Source: JBOFDK01 sp051646925 (GTDB taxonomy: Bacteria; Bacillota; Clostridia; Lachnospirales; Cellulosilyticaceae). Taken from it: 64,000 nt of DNA. Numbering within the stretch: position 1 is the stretch's first letter; each line of letters begins with the position of its first letter. Location: contig JBOFDK010000014.1 of assembly GCA_051646925.1 (NCBI GenBank), forward strand, positions 1 to 64,000. Reading direction: 5' to 3'. The notes under the pieces were generated by a model. That model worked only from the letters and a program-made list of their open reading frames with translations. It was not told the origin of the DNA and made no database searches. Made by a program: the position numbers and the translations under genes. This document shows, in pieces, positions 27,001 through 36,162 of the stretch.

Positions 27001-28839
27001 TTATTCGTTAGGATGAAAAAATTGATAAATTGTTCTTGCCACTTCAATAGGTATTCCGTCTACTTCTTGAATTTGCTCTTGTGATGCTTGTCGAAGCATT
27101 TCAACACTTTTAAAATGTTGAATAAGTTTTTTCTTACGTTCTTTTCCTACACCTTTAATATCATCTAATATAGATTGTACTTGAGCTTTACTTCTTAATT
27201 TTTTATGATATTCAATTGCAAAACGATGCACCTCATCTTGTATCCTAGTAATTAGTTTAAAGCTTTCTGTTTTCTTATCAATCAATATCGTTTCACCATC
27301 ATATAACAACCCTCTTGTACGGTGATGTTCATCTTTAACCATCCCACATACTGGTATACTCAATCCATGTTTATCTAACATTTTTTTTGCAGCAGATACT
27401 TGTCCTTTTCCCCCATCCATCAAAATAAGATCTGGTTTTTTCAAAAAACTATCTTCACCTTCTCCTTTTTTTAAACGTTCTAATCTACGGTCTAAAACCT
27501 CTTCCATACTGCCGTAATCGTTAGGCCCTAATATACTTTTTATTTTAAATTTACGATAGTCACTTCTTTTTGGCTTACCATCTTCAAAAACAATCATTGC
27601 ACCAACTGATTGAACGCCTTGCGTATTAGAAATATCATATGCTTCTATACGCTTCGGATAATAACTAGAACCTAGTGCCTCTTGAATTCCCTTTAACGCC
27701 TCTTGAACTTTTTCATTTTGCAATCTAATTTGGTCTCCAAACTGACTAAGTGTAATGTATGCATTTTTGCTTGCTAGTTCTAGTAACTGATGCTTATGAC
27801 CTTTTTGAGGTAATACAATTTTTACTTTTGTTCCTTTTTTTTCTGCTAAATAAGCTTCTAAAACCTCGTACTCTTCTGGTACTTTTTCAACAATAATTTC
27901 TTTTGGTATAAATGTCGCCTCTGCATAAAATTGGACTATAAAATCTCTGAAAATACTTTCTATTTTTTCATCTGCTGTCTCATTTATAAGAAAATGTTCA
28001 CGTCCTACTAGTTTACCTTGTCTAACAAAATAAACTTGCATTAACGTATCATTTTTGCTACGACCAAATGCAATTACATCTTGGTCATCCATACTACTAT
28101 TTGTTGCTGCTTGCTTATATTCTATTTTTTTGATTGCACTAAGTTGGTCTCTAACTAATGCAGCTTTTTCAAACTGTAGTTGCTCAGAAGCTTCTGCCAT
28201 CTCTTCTTCTAGCCTTACTATAATTTCTTTGTATTTACCACTCAAAAAAGCAACTACTTCATCTATCATAACGCGGTATTCCTCTTTGTTAATCGCCGCT
28301 GTGCATGGCCCACTACATTGTCCTATATGATAATTTAAACACGCTCTTTCTTTATTTATATCTCTTGGCAATACACGACTACACGTTCGAAGTTTCCATG
28401 TTTTCTTTATAATTTCCATCATCTCCCACATACTGTTTACATCTGTATATGGTCCAAAATATTTAGCCCCATCTTTTTTCATCTCTCTAACAACTGCTAC
28501 TTTTGGAAAAACATTTTGCACATCTACTTTAATATATGGATAATGCTTATCATCTTTTAGCCTTATATTATATTTAGGACTGTACTGCTTAATCAAATTA
28601 CATTCAAGTACAAGTGCTTCAACCTCTGTAGATGTAACAATATATTCAAAACTTTTTATTTGCTCTACAAGTCTTATTGTTTTAATGGAATGATTTTTTG
28701 AACTTTGAAAATACTGCTTAACACGACTTTTCAAACTAATTGCTTTACCAACATATAGTAGCTGGTCTAAATCATTTTTCATCAAATATACACCAGGCTG
28801 ATTAGGTAACTTTGCAAGTTCTTCTTTAATATCAAACAT
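27001..28839 (-). CDS. uvrC: Excinuclease ABC subunit C
   Basis: UvrC makes both incisions in nucleotide excision repair. The 612-residue protein has the GIY-YIG nuclease domain (PGVYLMKN and LLYVGKAISLKSRV, about 14-90), a UVR domain around 200-235 that binds UvrB, an RNase H-like nuclease core (YDISNTQG, LILMDGGKGQ) and C-terminal helix-hairpin-helix motifs. Two ATGs lie two codons apart. The second, at 28839, is chosen because GGAGG abuts the first but lies 6 bases from the second. uvrA and uvrB lie within 7 kb. Confidence 0.96.
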   Translation of the reverse strand: MFDIKEELAKLPNQPGVYLMKNDLDQLLYVGKAISLKSRVKQYFQSSKNHSIKTIRLVEQIKSFEYIVTSTEVEALVLECNLIKQYSPKYNIRLKDDKHYPYIKVDVQNVFPKVAVVREMKKDGAKYFGPYTDVNSMWEMMEIIKKTWKLRTCSRVLPRDINKERACLNYHIGQCSGPCTAAINKEEYRVMIDEVVAFLSGKYKEIIVRLEEEMAEASEQLQFEKAALVRDQLSAIKKIEYKQAATNSSMDDQDVIAFGRSKNDTLMQVYFVRQGKLVGREHFLINETADEKIESIFRDFIVQFYAEATFIPKEIIVEKVPEEYEVLEAYLAEKKGTKVKIVLPQKGHKHQLLELASKNAYITLSQFGDQIRLQNEKVQEALKGIQEALGSSYYPKRIEAYDISNTQGVQSVGAMIVFEDGKPKRSDYRKFKIKSILGPNDYGSMEEVLDRRLERLKKGEGEDSFLKKPDLILMDGGKGQVSAAKKMLDKHGLSIPVCGMVKDEHHRTRGLLYDGETILIDKKTESFKLITRIQDEVHRFAIEYHKKLRSKAQVQSILDDIKGVGKERKKKLIQHFKSVEMLRQASQEQIQEVDGIPIEVARTIYQFFHPNE

Positions 28840-28916
28840 CTTCATCCTCCTTTAACTTTAACTATATTTATATACTTTTACGCATTTTTATTTTTTTGAC
28901 ATTGATTGATATTTTA

Positions 28917-28975
28917 TTACAATTAAATTAATTTTCTTAAGTTTAATTGTAATTCCATTTACCATTTTGTATAAT
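28917..28975 (+). promoter_or_regulatory. Promoter with overlapping 11-bp inverted repeat
   Basis: TTGTAA (28947-28952) and TATAAT (28970-28975) are 17 bases apart, upstream of the secreted-protein gene. TTACAATTAAA (28917-28927) and its exact reverse complement (28942-28952) form an inverted repeat covering the -35. TTAA inside each arm extends the stem with one bulged base. It could be an operator that blocks the polymerase. Confidence 0.6.
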
Positions 28976-29021
28976 ATTCATATAGAATATATATTATTTA
29001 CTTATAAGGAGAATTAATCTA

Positions 29022-30212
29022 ATGAACAAAAATTCAATAAAAATAATAGCATTAAGCTCTGCATTAGTAATTGGAACAGGTGCTGTTTCTCTTAATGCCG
29101 CTTCTTTAACAAAATCTATACAAGCACGTTATAACAATATTCGTGTAACTCTTGATGGCGCTGAAAAATCAGTTCCTTCTGACCGTGAACCATTTATATA
29201 TGACGATCGTACATATATAGCAGTTGCAGATGTTGCAAATCTTTCTGGTTTAACTGCTATTTGGAATTCTAGTAAACAAACAGTAGAATTGTCAACAAAA
29301 CCATCTGCAAACGTTGCCGACTTAACTCTTCAACTTGCAAACAAAACTGCTGAATTAGAATCAACTAAAAATAAACTTACAACAGCAGAAACTAAAATTA
29401 CAGCATCTGAAACTAAAATTTCTGAACTTGAGAAAGAATTAGCTACTGTTAAAGCTGCATTAGAAAAATACGAAAATGACCCTTCTAATCCTAATACTGA
29501 AGTACTTCCTGACATTACAAACTCAGACCTTTCAGATATGGTAGATGAACTAACATACAAATTTGATGATGATTTAGATATTGATTGGACATTTGATTTA
29601 TCTGCTGACCAAAAAGAAGGCGTACTTGAACTTGCAGCTTCTTTCAAACGTGTTGACTTATCAGGTTTCATCTTAGTTGATGACGAAGACCTTGAAGCAT
29701 TTATTTCTGATATGTCTAAAATGATTCGTAAAGAATTTGGTAAAGTTGGTATCGTTGGTGAAATCATTGGTAACAACGAAACATTAACTAACTTTAGCGT
29801 TACTTCAGCTGGTGTTGTTACTCTTGAACATCAAAATTCAACAGTTCATATGAATCGTATTAATGCACTTATTTCAGACTACTTCAAAAAATTAACTTCA
29901 TTTTCTGGCTTTAGCACAAATATCCTTGTTGAAGACATAGATGTAAGCGTTGCTAAAAATTACCGTAGTGCAACAGCTACTGTATCAGTTGATTTAACAA
30001 AAGCTAATGACCAAGAAAAATGGAATACTTTCTGCGATAACGTGTCTACACGTACAAAACGTTCTATCGAAAAAGAACTTTCAGATATTTCAGGTTATGT
30101 ATCAGACTATTTTAACATGTCTGATGACAAAGTTGCTGTAACAATTTATGCAGATGATACTTACCTTGCTTCATATGACGATTACGGTCTTGAACTTAGA
30201 GAATGGAAATAA
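29022..30212 (+). CDS. Secreted stalk-domain and coiled-coil protein of unknown function
   Basis: The 396-residue product has a signal peptide ending near SLNAAS (residue 28). Residues about 35-95 resemble the copper amine oxidase N-terminal-like stalk module common in clostridial surface proteins (VTLDGAEKSV through AIWNSSKQTVEL). A coiled coil of about 50 residues follows (LTLQLANKTAELESTKNKL and repeats of ETKI). The C-terminal 240 residues are acidic and I do not recognise them. It probably acts at the cell surface. AAGGAG lies 9 bases before the ATG. It stands alone between uvrC and uvrA with its own promoter and terminator. Confidence 0.75.
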   Translation: MNKNSIKIIALSSALVIGTGAVSLNAASLTKSIQARYNNIRVTLDGAEKSVPSDREPFIYDDRTYIAVADVANLSGLTAIWNSSKQTVELSTKPSANVADLTLQLANKTAELESTKNKLTTAETKITASETKISELEKELATVKAALEKYENDPSNPNTEVLPDITNSDLSDMVDELTYKFDDDLDIDWTFDLSADQKEGVLELAASFKRVDLSGFILVDDEDLEAFISDMSKMIRKEFGKVGIVGEIIGNNETLTNFSVTSAGVVTLEHQNSTVHMNRINALISDYFKKLTSFSGFSTNILVEDIDVSVAKNYRSATATVSVDLTKANDQEKWNTFCDNVSTRTKRSIEKELSDISGYVSDYFNMSDDKVAVTIYADDTYLASYDDYGLELREWK

Positions 30213-30240
30213 TCCTTTTCTAAAAAATAACTTTTTTCAA

Positions 30241-30280
30241 AAAGAATGGATTCACTTTGGTGAACCCATTCTTTTTTTTT
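30241..30280. terminator. Bidirectional terminator between the secreted-protein gene and uvrA
   Basis: AAAGAATGG and TTCAC pair with GTGAA and CCATTCTTT around one mismatch. A T run follows at 30271-30280, overlapping the uvrA stop region. Confidence 0.88.
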
Positions 30281-33110
30281 AACGTTCTAGTAATTTTTTC
30301 AAAAAACGTCCTGTATATGAACCTTTTACTTTAACAACTTCTTCTGGTGTACCCGTTGCAATTACTTCTCCACCATATTTTCCACCTTCTGGTCCAAGGT
30401 CAATAATATAATCCGCTGTTTTTATAACATCTAGGTTATGCTCTATAACAACTACTGTATTACCCGTTTCAACTAATTGATTTAAAATGCCTGTCAATTT
30501 ATGAACATCTGCAAAATGAAGCCCTGTCGTTGGTTCATCTAGTATATACATAGTTTTTCCTGTACTACGTTTACTAAGTTCTGTAGCTAGTTTTACACGC
30601 TGCGCTTCACCACCTGATAAAGTCGTAGATGGTTGTCCTAATCTAATATATCCAAGTCCTACATCACATAGAGTTTCAAGTTTACGCTTGATTTTAGGAA
30701 TATTTTCAAAAAACGAATTACCTTCTTCTACAGTCATATCTAGTACATCAGCAATCGATTTTTCTTTATACTTAACTTCTAGAGTTTCACGGTTGTAACG
30801 TTTTCCTTTACACACTTCACAAGGTACATAAACATCTGGTAAAAAGTGCATTTCAATTTTATTCATACCATCTCCGCGACACGCTTCGCATCGTCCACCT
30901 TTTACGTTAAAACTAAATCTACCTTTTTGATATCCTTTCATTTTTGCTTCTGTTGTAGCCGCAAATACATCTCTTATCATATCAAATACACCTACATACG
31001 TTGCAGGGTTTGAACGTGGTGTTCTACCTATCGGTGATTGGTCAATATGAATAACTTTATCTAGATTTTCAAGCCCTAGCATTTCTTTGTGTATTCCAGG
31101 CTTTACTTTTGCACGATTTAAATCTCTTGCTAAACGTTTTAATAAAATTTCATTAATCAGTGTACTTTTACCTGAACCTGATACACCTGTTATACATGTT
31201 AATGTACCTAAAGGAATCGTTGCATTAACGTTTTTCAAGTTATTTGCTCTAGCACCTTTAATAATTAATTTATGTCCATTTCCTTTTCTTCTCTCTTCTG
31301 GCACTTCAATTTTCTTGCGACCACTTAAATACGCTCCTGTTTCAGAGTTTTTATTTGCCAAAATCTGTTTTATAGTTCCACTACCTATAATTTCACCACC
31401 ATGCTCACCAGCACCTGGACCTATATCTACTATCCAATCTGCCGCATACATCGTATCTTCATCATGCTCTACAACTATAAGTGTATTTCCAAGATCACGA
31501 AGTCTAATTAACGTTTGAATAAGACGTTCGTTATCTCTTTGATGAAGTCCGATACTTGGCTCATCTAATATATATAATACGCCTACTAATCCCGAACCAA
31601 TTTGCGTTGCAAGACGAATACGCTGCGCCTCTCCACCTGATAACGTACTTGCTGAACGAGAAAGCGTTAAATAATCAAGTCCTACATCGACCAAAAATCC
31701 TAGTCTTGCATTAATTTCTTTGAAAATTTGCTCTCCTATTGCTCTTTGTCTATCAGTTAATGTAACTACATCAAAAAATTCTTTTAATTCACCTATTGAA
31801 TAGTTCGTTAAATCATTAATATTTTGGTCTCCAACTGTAACAGCTAACGCTTCTGGCTTAAGCCTTGCACCTTTACACTCTTGACATGGTATACTCGTCA
31901 TAAAAGACTCATACTCAGCTTTCATTCCCTCTGATGATGTTTCTTGATATCGTCTTTTTACATTTGCTAATATTCCTTCAAAAGCATAATCATACTGACG
32001 TGTTCCATATTCTCCTGAAAAAGTAAATTTAACTTTTTCACCTTTTGTACCATATAAAATCATAGATTGTATACTTTCTGGCAAATCTTCAAACGGCGTA
32101 TCCAAATCAAATTTATATTTTTTCATCAAAGCTTCAAATAATACATATGCATAACTATCTGGATTCGGTAATGACCCCCAACCAATAACAGCTATCGCAC
32201 CTTCTCTTAATGATAATTTGCGATTTGGTATAACAAGGTCTGGATCTACTTCTAAATTTTCACCAAGTCCTGTACACGCTGGGCACGCCCCAAAAGGATT
32301 GTTAAAAGAAAAAAGTCTAGGCTCTATTTCATCAATACTAATTTGGCAATCTGGACATGAAAAACTTTGACTAAAATTAAGTTCTTCTCCATCTCCTGTA
32401 ACCGCTACCATTAAACCGCCACTTAATTTCATTACAGTTTCTATTGAATCTGTAAGTCGTTTCTCTATTCCTTCTTTCATTACAAGTCTATCAACAACTA
32501 TATCTATAGAATGTTTTTTCTTTTTGTCTAGTTCAATTTCTTCATCTGCTAAATCAACTATAACACCGTCAATTTTTGCACGTATATATCCTTGTTTTAT
32601 CGCCGATTCCAATACTTTTTCATGTTGTCCTTTTCTTCCACGTACAACTGGCGCTAATAACTGAATTTTTGTACGCTCTGGTAACGTCATTAACTGGTCA
32701 ACCATTTGGTCTATAGTTTGTTTTTTTATTTCATGTCCACATTTTGGACAATGAGGAATACCTACTCTAGCAAACAAAAGTCGTACATAATCGTAAATCT
32801 CAGTAACAGTACCTACTGTTGAACGTGGATTACGATTAGTTGTTTTTTGGTCAATAGAAATTGCTGGTGATAACCCTTGTATATTATCTACATCAGGTTT
32901 TTCCATCTGTCCTAAAAATTGACGTGCATAAGCTGAAAGTGATTCTACATAACGGCGTTGCCCTTCGGCATATATAGTATCAAATGCTAGTGATGATTTT
33001 CCAGAACCACTAAGTCCTGTAAAAACTATTAGTTGATCACGTTCAAGTTCTAGATTAACATTTTTCAAGTTATGTTCTCTTGCGCCTTGTATTATGATTT
33101 TATTTTTCAT
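30279..33110 (-). CDS. uvrA: Excinuclease ABC subunit A
   Basis: UvrA finds DNA lesions and loads UvrB. The 943-residue length is standard. It has two ABC ATPase halves: Walker A GLSGSGKSSLAF (N-terminal) and GVSGSGKSTLI (C-terminal), with signatures LSGGEAQRIRLATQ and LSGGEAQRVKLATE. Zinc-finger cysteines are present in CPKCGHE, CPDCQ with CPACTGLG, and CEACRGDG with CEVCKGKRYN. The ATG follows GAGGAAAG. It lies downstream of uvrB in the same direction, but a terminator and 240 bases separate them. Confidence 0.98.
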   Translation of the reverse strand: MKNKIIIQGAREHNLKNVNLELERDQLIVFTGLSGSGKSSLAFDTIYAEGQRRYVESLSAYARQFLGQMEKPDVDNIQGLSPAISIDQKTTNRNPRSTVGTVTEIYDYVRLLFARVGIPHCPKCGHEIKKQTIDQMVDQLMTLPERTKIQLLAPVVRGRKGQHEKVLESAIKQGYIRAKIDGVIVDLADEEIELDKKKKHSIDIVVDRLVMKEGIEKRLTDSIETVMKLSGGLMVAVTGDGEELNFSQSFSCPDCQISIDEIEPRLFSFNNPFGACPACTGLGENLEVDPDLVIPNRKLSLREGAIAVIGWGSLPNPDSYAYVLFEALMKKYKFDLDTPFEDLPESIQSMILYGTKGEKVKFTFSGEYGTRQYDYAFEGILANVKRRYQETSSEGMKAEYESFMTSIPCQECKGARLKPEALAVTVGDQNINDLTNYSIGELKEFFDVVTLTDRQRAIGEQIFKEINARLGFLVDVGLDYLTLSRSASTLSGGEAQRIRLATQIGSGLVGVLYILDEPSIGLHQRDNERLIQTLIRLRDLGNTLIVVEHDEDTMYAADWIVDIGPGAGEHGGEIIGSGTIKQILANKNSETGAYLSGRKKIEVPEERRKGNGHKLIIKGARANNLKNVNATIPLGTLTCITGVSGSGKSTLINEILLKRLARDLNRAKVKPGIHKEMLGLENLDKVIHIDQSPIGRTPRSNPATYVGVFDMIRDVFAATTEAKMKGYQKGRFSFNVKGGRCEACRGDGMNKIEMHFLPDVYVPCEVCKGKRYNRETLEVKYKEKSIADVLDMTVEEGNSFFENIPKIKRKLETLCDVGLGYIRLGQPSTTLSGGEAQRVKLATELSKRSTGKTMYILDEPTTGLHFADVHKLTGILNQLVETGNTVVVIEHNLDVIKTADYIIDLGPEGGKYGGEVIATGTPEEVVKVKGSYTGRFLKKLLER

Positions 33111-33276
33111 TTTCTTTCCTCTTTTTTATATTTTATTTTCATTCCTAAATTATAACACCTAATTAATACATCTTCATTATATCGCAGTTTATTTTTTTAC
33201 AAATTCACATTTTTGATTTTATATTTCAAAAAATCTTATTTGCCTTATTTTTTTCATGAGCTTATTTTAAACATAA

Positions 33277-33320
33277 CAAAACCTTGCTATACATTATTAT
33301 TAGCAAGGTTTTGAATTTTT
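33277..33320. terminator. Terminator after uvrB
   Basis: A 13-bp perfect stem pairs CAAAACCTTGCTA (33277-33289) with TAGCAAGGTTTTG (33301-33313). It lies about 30 bases past the uvrB stop on the minus strand and separates uvrB from uvrA. Confidence 0.85.
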
Positions 33321-33350
33321 TTATTTTTCAATAGGAATTAAGTAGTTTAT

Positions 33351-35336
33351 TTAATGCGAAGCAAGTAATTTTTTTAATGTTATAAGTGTATCTCTAAGCT
33401 CTGCTGCACGTTCAAATTGTAACTCTGTAGCTGCTTTTTTCATATCTTTCTCAACTTGCTTTACTGCTTTTTCTAATTCTTCACGATTCATAGATTCTGG
33501 GTCTTTATCTTTGAAACAGTTTGTATCTTTATGTTTGTTTTTCGTTGCTATAATTAAATCACGTATTTCTTTTTTTATTGTTTCAGGTGTTATACCATGT
33601 GCTGTATTATAATCCATTTGTATTTGCCTACGTCTATTTGTTTCTGAAATAGCCGCCTCCATTGACCTTGTCACTCTATCTCCATACATAATTACATGGC
33701 CTTCTGAATTACGTGCTGCTCGCCCTATCGTCTGAATTAAAGATGTTTCAGAACGTAAAAAACCTTCTTTATCTGCATCTAAAATAGCTACTAACGCTAC
33801 TTCTGGTATATCAAGCCCTTCTCTTAGCAAGTTAATTCCAACTAGTACATCAAATACACCAAGTCTTAAATCTCGAACAATTTCAATACGTTCTAACGTT
33901 ACTATATCTGAATGAAGGTACTTTACCTTTATTCCCATTTCACGCAAGTAGTCTGTTAAATCTTCTGACATACGCTTTGTTAACGTTGTTACAAGTATTT
34001 TGTCCCCTTTTTCTATCGACTTGTTAATTTCATGTAGCAAGTTATCTATTTGACCTTCTACTGGTCTAACTTCAATTTCAGGATCTAGTAGTCCTGTTGG
34101 ACGAATCAACTGTTCTGCACATATTAAAGAATGTTCTAGTTCATATTGAGACGGCGTTGCTGATACGTATAAAATTTGGTTCATCTTCTCTTCAAATTCA
34201 TCAAACTGAAGTGGTCTGTTGTCCATAGCTGATGGAAGTCTAAAACCATAATCTACAAGTGTTTTTTTTCTAGCTTGATCCCCATTATACATTGCCCTTA
34301 TTTGAGGTACTGTAATATGTGATTCATCAACGATAATCAAATAATCATCTGGAAAATAATCCATAAGCGTAAATGGTGTACTACCTTCTTCTCTTCCTGA
34401 TAAATGACGTGAGTAATTTTCTACCCCTGAACAATATCCCATCTCTCTTAACATCTCAATATCAAAATTTGTACGTTGTCCTAGTCGTTGCATCTCAAGT
34501 AATTTATCTTCTTCTTTTAATTCTTGTAGTCTTTCCTCAAGTTCTTTTTCAATTCTATCAATAGCCGCTTCCATCTTATCTGGACTAATAGCATAATGCG
34601 ATGCTGGAAAAATAGCTACATGTTCACGATAACCAAGTACTTGTCCTGTAAGTGGATCTATCTCTGCAATACGATCAATTTCATCACCAAAAAATTCAAC
34701 ACGTACTGCTTTTTCTGATTCCCCTGCCGGAATAATCTCTACTGTATCCCCGCGTACACGAAATGTACCACGCTGAAAATCAGCATCATTACGTCCATAC
34801 TGTATTTGGATAAGTTTGCGAAGTACATCATCTCTATCAAGTTCCATACCTTCACGAATGGATAACACTTGCTCTGCATAATCTACGGGGTCACCAAGAC
34901 CATATATACAAGATACACTGGCAACTATAATAACATCTCTTCTCTCTGATAATGACGCTGTTGCGGAGTGACGTAATTTATCTATTTCTTCATTAACACT
35001 AGAATCTTTTTCTATATAAGTATCACTTTGTGCCACATAAGCTTCTGGCTGATAATAATCATAATATGATACAAAATACTCAACTGCGTTGTTTGGAAAA
35101 AACTCTTTGAACTCACTATATAGCTGCGCTGCTAACGTCTTGTTATGAGCTATAATTAACGTCGGTTTTTGAACTTTTTCTATAATATTAGCCATAGTAA
35201 ACGTTTTTCCTGAACCTGTAACACCGACTAACGTTTGATATGTGTTTTTCTTTTCTATGCTATTTACTAATTTTTCAATAGCTTTTGGTTGATCACCTGT
35301 CGGTTTATAATTAGATTCAATCTGAAATAACGGCAT
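33351..35336 (-). CDS. uvrB: Excinuclease ABC subunit B
   Basis: UvrB is the DNA-binding helicase-like core of excision repair, 661 residues. It shows Walker A GVTGSGKTFTMA, the beta-hairpin region YYDYYQPEAY, the DEAD-like motif IIVDESHITVPQ, the motif VI region QTIGRAARN, and a C-terminal UVR domain that binds UvrC (EKAVKQVEKDMKKAATELQFERAAELRD). AAGGAG lies 9 bases before the ATG. Upstream, a 44-bp tandem duplication carries two copies of a promoter-like pair. Confidence 0.98.
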   Translation of the reverse strand: MPLFQIESNYKPTGDQPKAIEKLVNSIEKKNTYQTLVGVTGSGKTFTMANIIEKVQKPTLIIAHNKTLAAQLYSEFKEFFPNNAVEYFVSYYDYYQPEAYVAQSDTYIEKDSSVNEEIDKLRHSATASLSERRDVIIVASVSCIYGLGDPVDYAEQVLSIREGMELDRDDVLRKLIQIQYGRNDADFQRGTFRVRGDTVEIIPAGESEKAVRVEFFGDEIDRIAEIDPLTGQVLGYREHVAIFPASHYAISPDKMEAAIDRIEKELEERLQELKEEDKLLEMQRLGQRTNFDIEMLREMGYCSGVENYSRHLSGREEGSTPFTLMDYFPDDYLIIVDESHITVPQIRAMYNGDQARKKTLVDYGFRLPSAMDNRPLQFDEFEEKMNQILYVSATPSQYELEHSLICAEQLIRPTGLLDPEIEVRPVEGQIDNLLHEINKSIEKGDKILVTTLTKRMSEDLTDYLREMGIKVKYLHSDIVTLERIEIVRDLRLGVFDVLVGINLLREGLDIPEVALVAILDADKEGFLRSETSLIQTIGRAARNSEGHVIMYGDRVTRSMEAAISETNRRRQIQMDYNTAHGITPETIKKEIRDLIIATKNKHKDTNCFKDKDPESMNREELEKAVKQVEKDMKKAATELQFERAAELRDTLITLKKLLASH

Positions 35337-35369
35337 AATAACACGCTCCTTTTTATCTTATGTATATTG

Positions 35370-35457
35370 ATTATAATAAAATAACGTTCGTAATCAATTT
35401 AGTTTTATACTTTATTATAATAAAATAACGTTCGTAATCAATATAGTTTTATATTTT
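35370..35457 (-). promoter_or_regulatory. Tandemly duplicated uvrB promoter (44-bp repeat)
   Basis: Two adjacent 44-base units (35370-35413 and 35414-35457) differ at two positions. Read on the minus strand, each holds TTGATT, a 16-base spacer and TATAAT, so uvrB appears to have two nearly identical promoters in series. Each spacer contains GAACGTT, a partial match to a LexA half-site but without a clear second half. Confidence 0.65.
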
Positions 35458-35465
35458 ATTCAATA

Positions 35466-35506
35466 AAAAGGTCACTAGTAACATTTTATTTACTAGTAAC
35501 CTTTTT
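35466..35506. terminator. Terminator after the 42-residue protein gene
   Basis: AAAAGGT and ACTAGTAA arms pair with TTACTAGT and ACCTTTT around one mismatch and an 8-base loop. It lies about 30 bases past the small gene ending at 35537. Confidence 0.8.
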
Positions 35507-35536
35507 TATCAACCGTTTTAGCGGTTATGAACTATC

Positions 35537-35665
35537 TTATTTCTTTTTTGCTTTACTTTTTTTGCCTTTACATGAACATTCGCAATTTTGCGCTTCTTCT
35601 ACTTTGCTTACTGCCTCATTAAGTGTTCCACATTCCATGTTTTTTGCTTTGTTTTTTTTGCTCAT
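35537..35665 (-). CDS. Small Cys- and Lys-rich protein (42 residues), unrecognised
   Basis: This short open frame begins ATG at 35665, 9 bases after AAGGAG, and ends TAA. Its ends are Lys-rich (MSKKNKAK and KGKKSKAKKK). Its centre is acidic (LNEAVSKVEEAQ) and followed by a C-E-C-S-C cluster; a further Cys is at residue 12. The ribosome site, composition and following terminator support a real gene. I do not know the family. It follows a DUF1540 gene and a ZIP transporter gene on the same strand. Four cysteines suggest metal binding, which is inference. Confidence 0.7.
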   Translation of the reverse strand: MSKKNKAKNMECGTLNEAVSKVEEAQNCECSCKGKKSKAKKK

Positions 35666-35792
35666 TGTAGTTTTCTCCTTAGATGTCTTTAGTTTCGTTC
35701 TAATACTGCTCTAGTACTGTTTCAGTATTAATATACTGTTCTAGTACTATTTCATTATTAATACGATTTTCAAATTTTTGTTCTAGTGTTAT

Positions 35793-36095
35793 TTATTGAT
35801 GACAATAACTTCCACAATTAGTATCTTTGCTATTATTAGCTCCCATACCAGTCATATTAATGCTTTGTGCCTGACATTCACTGTTTTCATTGTGTGCACA
35901 ATCAATTGCGTGGCAATCCACGATTGTTTCTAACTGTGCTGTTTCTACTAAGTTACATACACCTGCAAACTCTGTAAAATCAGTACAACATGTGTTTTCT
36001 GAACTTGCGACACCTGAAACATCGATTTTACTTCTGCAACAGCATCCTTCAGAATTATTAGCACAATTTGTTACTGAACAATTTAAACTAGTCAT
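35793..36095 (-). CDS. DUF1540 cysteine-rich protein
   Basis: The 100-residue protein contains 13 cysteines and two DUF1540-type modules, one near each end (LNCSVTNCANNSEGCCC and VDCHAIDCAHNENSEC). These modules are thought to bind metal, but no function is established. It has no signal peptide. AAAGGAGG lies 8 bases before the ATG. It lies 67 bases downstream of a ZIP transporter gene on the same strand, which fits a metal-related role. Confidence 0.88.
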   Translation of the reverse strand: MTSLNCSVTNCANNSEGCCCRSKIDVSGVASSENTCCTDFTEFAGVCNLVETAQLETIVDCHAIDCAHNENSECQAQSINMTGMGANNSKDTNCGSYCHQ

Positions 36096-36162
36096 CGTTA
36101 TGTCCTCCTTTATTTAATTTACTGAACAAAGTTAGTATTACTCATTTAAAAATTTTTATGCA

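Noticed and set aside
35370..35457. A LexA (SOS) box in the uvrB promoter repeat
   Set aside because: GAAC is followed four bases later by TTTT rather than GTTC or GTTT, so the second half-site is not matched. It is kept only as a weak possibility.
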